Shown here piece by piece: positions 1-4,163 of a stretch of DNA of 5,065 nucleotides. The notes below the pieces were generated by a model. It saw only the letters and a program-made list of their open reading frames with translations. It was not told the origin of the DNA and ran no database searches. How positions within the stretch are numbered: the first letter of the stretch is position 1; each line of letters begins with the position of its first letter. Origin of the DNA: Planctomycetota bacterium (lineage in GTDB: Bacteria; Planctomycetota; J058; J103). The position numbers and the translations under genes are program-made. The DNA lies in contig RFJN01000511.1 of assembly GCA_003694875.1 (NCBI GenBank), positions 1-5,065 on the forward strand. Reading direction: 5' to 3'.

Positions 1-42
1 CTAAACCGCAGGTCAGAGGTTCGAGTCCTCTCGGGCGTACCA
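1..42 (+). tRNA. tRNA-Arg (anticodon NCT), 3' half only
   Basis: The window opens inside a tRNA gene. Reading back from an encoded CCA end (40-42), there is a discriminator A (39), the 3' acceptor strand CGGGCGT (32-38), a perfect five-pair T stem AGAGG/CCTCT (15-19 with 27-31) around the T loop TTCGAGT (20-26), a five-base variable loop (10-14) and the 3' anticodon-stem strand ACCGC (5-9). Bases 1-4 (CTAA) are then anticodon positions 35-36 and loop positions 37-38, so the anticodon ends in CT. That reads AGN codons, Ser or Arg. The short variable loop excludes tRNA-Ser, which has a long arm, leaving tRNA-Arg with CCT or TCT. The first anticodon base lies outside the window. The folding is seen directly; the identity is inferred. 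Confidence 0.85.
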
Positions 43-102
43 CTTTCACAGCAACGACTTGCGCCAACCCGCCGACCGCCCGCATCGGCCCCGTCCCCCC
101 TT

Positions 103-129
103 GGTGCCCGATTGGGCGCCCGACCTTTT
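103..129 (+). terminator. Possible weak rho-independent terminator after the tRNA
   Basis: Bases 103-109 (GGTGCCC) pair with 114-120 (GGGCGCC) as a seven-pair stem with one G-T pair and the loop GATT. A TTTT run follows at 126-129. The T run is short and begins five bases after the stem, so this is a weak intrinsic terminator at best. Its place about 60 bases after the tRNA fits transcript termination. It could equally be a chance hairpin in GC-rich DNA. Confidence 0.3.
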
Positions 130-334
130 CAGGCAAACACCTGTCCTCGGCTGCGCCTCTCGCGGCGGCTTCCGACGGGCCTGGCCGCGGCCCTGCCGCG
201 CAGCCTGACGGGTGCCTTCGCAGGCGGACCTGTCACTCGACCTCGCGTCCACACATCACCTTGCGGGACACGACTCCCCGATGCCCTACCTGCGGAAACC
301 GCGGCTTTTCAGCGGAACTTGGCCATCGTTGACA

Positions 335-763
335 TCAGCCCCACAGCAGGTTGCAGAACTCCGCCGGGAGAATCACGTCTGCGTTCGGAGGAGGGTTTTC
401 GACCAGGGCTCGATCCCCCGTGACGAGTCTTGCGTCGGGTTCGGAAGCGAGAAGGGCCCAGAGGTGTGCGTCGCCGGGGTCCGGAATCTCGCTGGTCGAC
501 GGGTCAGGAGCCCGCATCATGGCGCTTGCAACGATCTCCGTGAGCAGCGCGTCCACCTCGCGCTCGCTCAGGCCATGGCGCTTCCGAATTCGAGGGCGAA
601 GGAGCACGGCTCTGTACTCTTCGAGCAGCGGCTGGGAAATCAGGTAGGGGAACCCGCCCTGGAGCATGGCGTCGAGTATGCGCGCCGTGGGGGATCTCGG
701 GTCTGCTGTGAGCAGCCCGCTGACAACGACATTGGTGTCAATGATGACCGGGCGAAGCGTCAA
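335..763 (-). CDS. PIN-domain toxin of a type II toxin-antitoxin pair (COG1569-like)
   Basis: This 142-residue protein has the size and motif order of the PIN-domain putative toxin family (COG1569/TIGR00305 type). Family members are expected to be Mg2+-dependent ribonucleases that cut RNA in the cytoplasm until bound by an antitoxin. Visible metal-site candidates are Asp9 in the opening strand (VIIDTN), Glu48/Glu49 (LLEEY), Asp95 and Asp98 (IPDPGD) and Asp117 (VTGDRAL), the usual acidic set, so the active site looks intact. The start is TTG at 763-761. It overlaps the antitoxin stop as TTGA, which implies translational coupling; a weak GGAAG lies just upstream, and no ATG in frame gives a better N-terminus before the IIDTN strand. 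The operon order, antitoxin then toxin, is usual. The RNA target cannot be told from sequence. Confidence 0.9.
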   Translation of the reverse strand: MTLRPVIIDTNVVVSGLLTADPRSPTARILDAMLQGGFPYLISQPLLEEYRAVLLRPRIRKRHGLSEREVDALLTEIVASAMMRAPDPSTSEIPDPGDAHLWALLASEPDARLVTGDRALVENPPPNADVILPAEFCNLLWG

Positions 764-996
764 CGCTTCCGGGCCGCACGAGTCTCACGGACCGCCAATT
801 CCAGCGCATCCGCCTCCTGCATTGCGGCCTTCTTCCGCGCCTTGGCGACAATTTCGGCCGCGGTCTTCCGGGTCTTGATGCCTGCCAGAGCGAGGCTCTC
901 TTCGATGATCTGCCGCATCGGCACGCCTCGCCGAACAGCGGCTTCCTTGAGAGCTCTGTGCTGCTCGTCAGAAAGCGTGATCGTCAGCCGAGGCAT
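760..996 (-). CDS. Ribbon-helix-helix (CopG-like) antitoxin
   Basis: This 78-residue protein begins with a short beta strand (PRLTITLSDE, residues 2-11), a helix (residues 11-23), a turn at Gly24 and a second helix (about 26-37). That is the ribbon-helix-helix fold of CopG/Arc/MetJ-type DNA-binding dimers. The remaining tail (about 42-78) is charged, Ala/Lys/Arg-rich and helical, as expected for the part that wraps the toxin. It should neutralise the PIN protein encoded just downstream, with which it shares a TTGA overlap, and repress its own operon. The ATG at 996 is chosen because AGGGAG lies about nine bases upstream and the RHH strand starts immediately. The frame stays open further upstream, but that extension is Arg/Gly-rich spacer translation. 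The RHH assignment is firm; the exact family is not named. Confidence 0.88.
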   Translation of the reverse strand: MPRLTITLSDEQHRALKEAAVRRGVPMRQIIEESLALAGIKTRKTAAEIVAKARKKAAMQEADALELAVRETRAARKR

Positions 997-1024
997 GCCC
1001 CCTGCTCCCTCACCATCTTCCTGC

Positions 1025-1048
1025 AAAGCACCATAGCACCAATACACC
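1025..1048 (-). repeat. Three tandem 8-bp repeats, candidate RHH operator
   Basis: On the minus strand three contiguous octamers read GGTGTATT, GGTGCTAT and GGTGCTTT (1048-1041, 1040-1033, 1032-1025), consensus GGTGYWWT; a related GGTTT lies immediately before the first. They cover the -10 and part of the spacer of the probable antitoxin promoter. Ribbon-helix-helix repressors often bind arrays of short sites at one-turn or shorter spacing; MetJ on tandem 8-bp met boxes is the classic case. The repeats are seen directly. Their role as the antitoxin's autoregulatory operator is inferred from position and family behaviour. Confidence 0.5.
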
Positions 1049-1058
1049 AAACCGTCCA
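1030..1058 (-). promoter_or_regulatory. Probable sigma70-type promoter of the toxin-antitoxin operon
   Basis: On the minus strand, TGGACG (1058-1053, four of six matches to the -35 consensus) is followed after exactly 17 bases by TATGGT (1035-1030, four of six matches to the -10). The -10 carries an extended TGC just before it. Transcription would start near 1023 and leave a leader of about 27 bases, including the AGGGAG site, before the antitoxin ATG at 996. The position fits and the box scores are moderate. The three tandem 8-bp repeats lie between and over these boxes. Confidence 0.5.
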
Positions 1059-1377
1059 TACGCGCAGCCCATGGCGGCCTCTCCGGCTCGCCGGGAGTGG
1101 CGTCCCGCAAGGTGATGCAAGAAGGCGAGGCCCCACGCGGTCGCTGTGACACTCTTCGTTCCGCTTCCCCTGAGAGGCCAAGAGGAGCGAGCCCTGGGGC
1201 CCCGGCGACCGCCTCGATTTGGCGCCCGATCTCGTGCCCGGCCCCCCCTGTGCGTCCGCCGAGACGGCGTGGCGCCACGAGGCGCCAGGTCGCCTCGGGC
1301 TCGCGAGCAGGGAGCGCGGTTTTCCCCGCCGACGCCGCTTGGTCACGGGCAACGCGGACGACGTGCGAACGGGCGTG

Positions 1378-1406
1378 TTGCACCGGCGGCGTCTCCGAGC
1401 TACACT
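1378..1406 (+). promoter_or_regulatory. Possible promoter for the 1590 gene
   Basis: TTGCAC (1378-1383) and TACACT (1401-1406) are separated by exactly 17 bases and match the sigma70 boxes at three and four of six positions. They lie about 185 bases before the ATG at 1590, so the transcript would have a long leader containing the hairpins at 1494-1509 and 1555-1588. The match is modest and could be chance. Confidence 0.25.
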
Positions 1407-1446
1407 CAAGTCACTCTCATCAGGATGCGGCGAGGGACAGGCCCTG

Positions 1447-1489
1447 CGACCCGCAGCCAACCGACCGCACGGCACGGTGGCAATGCCTG
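1447..1489 (+). repeat. 43-bp dispersed repeat, left copy
   Basis: This stretch aligns without gaps to 2352-2394 in the same orientation. The blocks CGACCCGCAGCC, GCACGGC and GCCTG are identical and the two diverged segments between them (8 and 11 bases) have equal lengths. By hand count about 32 of 43 positions agree. The two copies bracket the 229-residue gene. The nature of the repeat is unknown; it could be remnants of a duplicated intergenic element or conserved structured DNA. Confidence 0.4.
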
Positions 1490-1544
1490 ATGTGAGCCCC
1501 CAGGGGCTCGCGACGATGAGAGAGCAAGCCTTCCCCGGCTCGTT

Positions 1545-1588
1545 CTTCCTTGTCGCACGCCCCGTAGCGCATACGGGAGGAAGCGTGC
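1545..1588 (+). promoter_or_regulatory. Hairpin enclosing the ribosome binding site of the 1590 gene
   Basis: GCACGC+CCCGTA (1555-1566) pairs with TACGGG (1572-1577) and GCGTGC (1583-1588) around the loop GCGCA. The only interruption is a five-base bulge, AGGAA (1578-1582), which is the core of the Shine-Dalgarno GGAGGA (1576-1581). In addition CTTCCT (1545-1550) is an exact complement of AGGAAG (1578-1583) and could pair with it instead, using the same inner stem. Either fold would hide the ribosome binding site. The base pairing is seen directly; a regulatory role is inferred. Confidence 0.4.
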
Positions 1589-1589
1589 C

Positions 1590-2279
1590 ATGTCCTGCGA
1601 ACAAGAAGACGATTACGGCCGATTCTGCGAGGTGCTCGAGGATCTCGGGCGCGGCTTCGACAGCGAGGGGCGGGTGATCCGTCGCTTCGGCACCGACCGG
1701 CTCGAGATCTCGGTCACGGGCGACAGCGTCTTTTTCGAGCGAAAACTCGGCGTCATCTGCCCAGGCCTGGCGTTCACCCTGAGCGAGCTGCCCGTCCTGC
1801 TGTCCGCTTTCGAACGCTGGGAGGAGTTGCGCGAGGGCTGGGGCAGTTTCACCCAGGAAGGTCGCTACGGTGTCCCGGGCATGAGCTTCGGCCTGCGCGC
1901 GTGGCGTTACGCCCCGCCGTACGAGCCGGAGCGGCGCGTGGGGCTGGCGTTGCGAAGGTCGAACGGCGAGTACGAGGTGAAGGAAGGCCGCATCTTCACC
2001 GTCGAACGCGAAAGCCGCCCCGTCGAGCCACCCGAGATCGTCGCGCCGGGACTCGAGCTCACCCACCGGCTGTGGGGCACCGCACCGGGCGTCAGCCCTC
2101 CGGAGGGGCATCAGACCGGTGAGACTCTGCGCCTCGCCCGTCGGTGCACCGTCACGACGACCCGCGATGAATTCTTCGTCGAGAGTGGCGACGACGAAAT
2201 CGCGTTCGAACCCCACGACGTCGAAGTCATCCAAGTGCTGCTGAAGGTTCTGTCGCAGGACCAGGCGACGCCCCGCTGA
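1590..2279 (+). CDS. Hypothetical protein of unknown family, 229 residues
   Basis: I do not recognise the family. The ATG at 1590 follows GGAGGA at a spacing of about eight to nine bases, and the reading frame has normal bacterial composition with many acidic and aromatic residues, unlike the overlapping antisense frame. There is no signal peptide or membrane segment, so it is probably cytoplasmic. Two parts resemble each other: residues about 38-75 (ISVTGDSVFFE, then AF, then PVLLSAF) and about 186-221 (CTVTTTRDEFFVE, then AF, then IQVLLKVL). This suggests a duplicated strand-strand-helix module flanking a middle region (about 85-180) rich in Gly, Arg and Pro. Cysteines at 3, 13, 57 and 187 make no metal-binding pattern. 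It stands alone, with gene-free spacers of about 590 and 660 bases on either side. The coding call is firm; the function is unknown. Confidence 0.8.
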   Translation: MSCEQEDDYGRFCEVLEDLGRGFDSEGRVIRRFGTDRLEISVTGDSVFFERKLGVICPGLAFTLSELPVLLSAFERWEELREGWGSFTQEGRYGVPGMSFGLRAWRYAPPYEPERRVGLALRRSNGEYEVKEGRIFTVERESRPVEPPEIVAPGLELTHRLWGTAPGVSPPEGHQTGETLRLARRCTVTTTRDEFFVESGDDEIAFEPHDVEVIQVLLKVLSQDQATPR

Positions 2280-2287
2280 GGCGCGCG

Positions 2288-2397
2288 CTCCGGCCGGCCA
2301 GCGACCGGAGGCTAGCCGCGAGTGTGCCCGTTTCGGGAGGCGGCTAGCCTCCGACCCGCAGCCGAGCGGGCGCACGGCGGCGTGATCACGCCTGCCG
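2288..2397. repeat. Cluster of four inverted repeats after the 1590 gene
   Basis: Starting nine bases after the stop codon are four inverted repeats in a row. CTCCGG/CCGGAG (2288-2293 with 2305-2310) comes first. Next is a perfect 14-bp stem, CGGAGGCTAGCCGC (2306-2319) with its complement (2340-2353), whose loop contains a second hairpin CCCG-TTT-CGGG (2327-2337). Then come CCCGC/GCGGG (2355-2359 with 2366-2370) and the perfect palindrome GGCGTGATCACGCC (2379-2392). The first two share bases and are mutually exclusive. No T run follows, so a classical intrinsic terminator is not supported, though the structure may stop or protect the transcript end. A protein-binding or recombination site is also possible. 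Confidence 0.5.
2352..2394 (+). repeat. 43-bp dispersed repeat, right copy
   Basis: This is the second copy of the sequence at 1447-1489, in direct orientation. It shares the identical blocks CGACCCGCAGCC (2352-2363), GCACGGC (2372-2378) and GCCTG (2390-2394). In this copy the diverged segments create inverted repeats (CCCGC/GCGGG and a 14-bp palindrome) that the left copy lacks. Confidence 0.4.
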
Positions 2398-2938
2398 CGC
2401 GACCACCGCAAGCGCGGCACCTTCCGGTGTGCGGGTGCGAGCGCGGCCGGCAGCGGCGCGACGGAGGGGACGCCATTCCGGGCGGACACCCTGTCGCACA
2501 CCACCAGGGAACGGCTCATGCGCGAGCGTCACCGTCGCCCGCACCAAGGGTGCGCGATCTTGCTGCTGCGCGCCCGCCGCCCCCAGCTGAGGGAACCTGC
2601 CCCCAGCGCACACCGAGGCACGCAGGGCCAGACGTTGGAGATCGCGGCGCGGCGCCTGTGCTCCACCCACCGCCGACCTTTCCCTGCGTCCCAGGGGAGC
2701 CGACGCGCATCCAACACCTCGGATCGACTCGCGAATCCGAGTTGCGCAGCGCCCCGCGATCCTCGTTCGCCCAGGTACGGAAGCGCAACGCGCCGCGGCG
2801 CCCGCAATCCCGCGGCAGCGCTTGCCGTCCACGACCTCGACACGGCAGGAGCGCTCCGTCACCACCTCTGAAATCCTGACGGCCACGAGGGCGGCGGAGC
2901 CGCGGCACGGCCCCGGCCGGCGCGCGGGGCTCGCCCCG
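2398..2938. other. Intergenic region with no supported gene
   Basis: About 540 bases separate the inverted-repeat cluster from the TetR stop codon. Open frames on both strands are long only because the DNA is GC-rich. Their translations are dominated by Arg, Ala, Pro and Gly, have no ribosome binding sites and show no domain I recognise. A remnant of a decayed gene cannot be excluded. The hairpin CGGGGC-TC-GCCCCG (2925-2938) directly abuts the TetR stop and may end that transcript, but no T run follows on the minus strand. Confidence 0.5.
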
Positions 2939-3568
2939 TCAGCGCCGGCGGGCCCGCCGCAGCCTGTCGAGGCCCGCCAGGAAGGCCTCGAGGCCGACGG
3001 TGAACTCGTACTCCGGATCCTCCTGCGCGATCACCGGCGCCAGCCGGCGCAGATTGGGGAAGGCGTCCTCGGGCAGCGCCGCGTAGTCGACGCCCGAGCG
3101 GCCCGGACCGGGCCACGCGGCAACGGAGAGCACGCTGCCCACCACGTACGCGATCAGCCCGTGCAGCGCAGCGAGCTGGTCCGCTGGCCGGAAGCCCGCC
3201 CGGTGCAGGATGCCCAACACCGCGTCCGCCCTCGCGAGCGAGCCCTCCGCCACCGCCGGCCGGGTGGCGAACAGCGGCACCGCATTGGGATGCGCGAGCA
3301 GCACCTCGCGCAACCCGCGCGCCAGGACCCCGAGCCGCTGCTTCCAGCTTCCTCTGGCAGGCGGAGCGGGAACGCTCTGCAGGATCAGCTCGTGCACACC
3401 ATCGAGCACGTCCTCCTTGCCGCGCACGTAGCGATACAGGCTCATGGCCTCGACGCCGAGTTCCTTCGCCAGCCGGCGCATGGTGAGCGCCTCGAGACCC
3501 GCGCGGTCCACGAGCCGCAGCGCGGCGTGCAGAACCTTTTCCCGGCTCAGTGTCGCCCTGCGTCCCAT
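2939..3568 (-). CDS. TetR-family transcriptional repressor with TetR_C-type ligand domain
   Basis: This 209-residue protein has a TetR helix-turn-helix at about residues 8-55. The helix KVLHAALRLVDRAGLEALTM leads into RRLAKELGVEAMSLYRYVRGKE, with the recognition helix around AMSLYRYV (41-48), very close to TetR itself. The C-terminal half (about 75-205) is helical and resembles the TetR C-terminal dimerisation and ligand domain, including HPNAVPLFATRP and a hydrophobic helix LHGLIAYVVGSVLSVA. It should bind DNA as a dimer and release it on binding a small molecule that I cannot identify. The ATG at 3568 is chosen because the HTH begins at once; no strong Shine-Dalgarno is visible. It is divergent from the radical SAM gene, with 148 bases between the starts holding two palindromic operators, so that gene is its probable target along with itself. 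Confidence 0.92.
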   Translation of the reverse strand: MGRRATLSREKVLHAALRLVDRAGLEALTMRRLAKELGVEAMSLYRYVRGKEDVLDGVHELILQSVPAPPARGSWKQRLGVLARGLREVLLAHPNAVPLFATRPAVAEGSLARADAVLGILHRAGFRPADQLAALHGLIAYVVGSVLSVAAWPGPGRSGVDYAALPEDAFPNLRRLAPVIAQEDPEYEFTVGLEAFLAGLDRLRRARRR

Positions 3569-3583
3569 GCAGCAAGTCTACCC

Positions 3584-3611
3584 TTGACACACAAACCTTA
3601 CTCTGTAAACT
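3584..3611 (+). promoter_or_regulatory. Sigma70-like promoter of the radical SAM gene
   Basis: A perfect -35 box TTGACA (3584-3589) is followed after 16 bases by TAAACT (3606-3611, four of six matches to the -10). Transcription would begin near 3618 and leave a leader of about 100 bases before the GTG at 3717. The tandem palindromes at 3597-3622 cover the spacer, -10 and start, the expected place for repression by the divergent TetR protein. A minus-strand promoter for tetR must overlap this region, but no clear box pair is visible. Confidence 0.55.
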
Positions 3612-3622
3612 TACAACGTAAG
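3597..3622. promoter_or_regulatory. Two tandem TTAC-N3-GTAA palindromes, probable TetR operators
   Basis: CTTACtctGTAAA (3597-3609) and CTTACaacGTAAG (3610-3622) lie head to tail with centres 13 bp apart. The second is a perfect 5-3-5 palindrome and the first differs at one outer base. The pair also forms one larger near-palindrome, with outer CTTAC at 3597-3601 facing GTAAG at 3618-3622. Short palindromes of this form are typical TetR-family operators. They are AT-richer than everything around and overlap the -10 box of the divergent gene. Two dimers bound on neighbouring sites would be expected. Confidence 0.65.
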
Positions 3623-3628
3623 TCCGTG

Positions 3629-3689
3629 CCCGGACCGTCCGGGAGGCGGTGTCGCGGCCCGACAGCGGCCCACCGCTGCTGGGTCGGGC
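3629..3689 (+). promoter_or_regulatory. Structured 5' leader with two hairpins
   Basis: In the predicted leader of the radical SAM gene, CCCGGA-CCG-TCCGGG (3629-3643) is a perfect six-pair hairpin. A longer one follows: GCCCGAC+AGCGG (3657-3668) pairs with CCGCT (3673-3677) and GTCGGGC (3683-3689), leaving a five-base bulge GCTGG. The second ends about eleven bases before the AGGAGGAGGA ribosome binding site (3701-3710), which remains free. It may stabilise the message or be a cis-acting element. It matches no riboswitch class I know. Confidence 0.3.
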
Positions 3690-3716
3690 GCTGACGAAGA
3701 AGGAGGAGGACCTGCC

Positions 3717-4163
3717 GTGATCCGAACCCGCACAACCTCGAACTCGACGAGGGGTCGCACCGCCGCGACCGCCCACCACGCCGAGCTGCGCCGCCGTCTG
3801 GCCGAGCCGCAGCGCCACCGCCTGCTGCAGGGCTACCCGATGCTGCCCGTCATGCGAGCCGCGCACCGTGGCCGACCGCTCGAGGATGTCGAGATCGACA
3901 CCACCCGCCGGCTGATCGTCGGCGTCCTGCCGCACCCGTTCTGCAACCCGCGCGTCAGCGGTTGCGGTTTCTGCACCTTCCCCCACGAGCGCTTCAACAG
4001 GACGGCAGCGGTGCAGACCACGCAGGCGGTCGCACGCGAGGTCACCGCCCGGGCCACGGGGCTCCCGGAACTCTACCGGCGGCGCGTCGACGCTCTGTAC
4101 TTCGGCGGCGGCACCGCCAACCTCACCCCGCCGGAGGCCTTTCGGCAGTCGGCCGCGCCCTGA
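3717..4163 (+). CDS. HemN-like radical SAM enzyme, N-terminal part before a frameshift
   Basis: The GTG at 3717 follows a strong AGGAGGAGGA at six bases. The 148-residue frame holds an N-terminal extension (about 1-65), then the strand LIVGVLPHPFC with cluster cysteines Cys76, Cys83 and Cys86 and the SAM-binding YFGGGT (128-133). Radical SAM enzymes use such cysteines to bind a [4Fe-4S] cluster that cleaves S-adenosylmethionine. HemN and HemW use C-x3-C-x2-C; here the spacing is C-x6-C-x2-C, and the residue after the last Cys is Thr, not the extra CxC cysteine of HemN, so true coproporphyrinogen oxidase activity is unlikely. The last residues before the stop at 4161 (SAAP) are out of frame. 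The rest of the enzyme continues in the -1 frame from about 4148. Expression is probably controlled by the divergent TetR repressor. The substrate is unknown. Confidence 0.8.
   Translation: MIRTRTTSNSTRGRTAATAHHAELRRRLAEPQRHRLLQGYPMLPVMRAAHRGRPLEDVEIDTTRRLIVGVLPHPFCNPRVSGCGFCTFPHERFNRTAAVQTTQAVAREVTARATGLPELYRRRVDALYFGGGTANLTPPEAFRQSAAP

Larger units (their letters stand above)
997..1589. other. Intergenic spacer, no supported gene; perfect palindromes
   Basis: Between the antitoxin start and the 1590 gene I see no convincing coding region. Translations here are Arg/Pro/Gly-rich, lack start sites with a ribosome binding site and match no domain I know. Perfect palindromes include CGTGGCGCCACG (1268-1279) and GCTCGCGAGC (1299-1308). 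GAGCCCC/GGGGCTC (1494-1500 with 1503-1509) forms a tight hairpin that G-T pairs can extend. The right part carries a possible promoter, one copy of a 43-bp dispersed repeat and a hairpin over the next ribosome binding site, listed separately. Confidence 0.55.

Noticed and set aside
112..1036. Plus-strand frames across the spacer and toxin-antitoxin genes
   Set aside because: They are antisense to the PIN and RHH genes and have no ribosome binding sites or recognisable domain.
997..1383. Upstream extension of the antitoxin frame to 207 residues
   Set aside because: The extension has low-complexity Arg/Gly/Pro composition, while the ATG at 996 has a ribosome binding site and begins the RHH strand directly. 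The extension would also run through the promoter and repeats.
1494..1509. GAGCCCC/GGGGCTC hairpin as an intrinsic terminator
   Set aside because: No T run follows on either strand, and no gene ends just before it.
984..2519. Long minus-strand open frame of 511 codons
   Set aside because: It overlaps the 229-residue plus gene and the antitoxin start, has no ribosome binding site at its beginning, and its translation is Arg/Ala/Pro-rich with no domain. It is an antisense shadow of GC-rich coding DNA.
2386..2908. Several overlapping open frames on both strands (up to 185 codons)
   Set aside because: They have no ribosome binding sites, no recognisable motifs and very high Arg/Pro/Ala content. 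No frame stands out over the others.
2822..3986. Long frames overlapping tetR and the radical SAM start (290 and 375 codons)
   Set aside because: They are shadows of the clearly recognisable TetR and radical SAM genes and would run through the operator region.
4136..4150. Programmed -1 ribosomal frameshifting in the radical SAM gene
   Set aside because: The sequence around GCCTTTCGGCAGTC has no slippery heptamer of the usual form, so a simple one-base loss or sequencing error is preferred.
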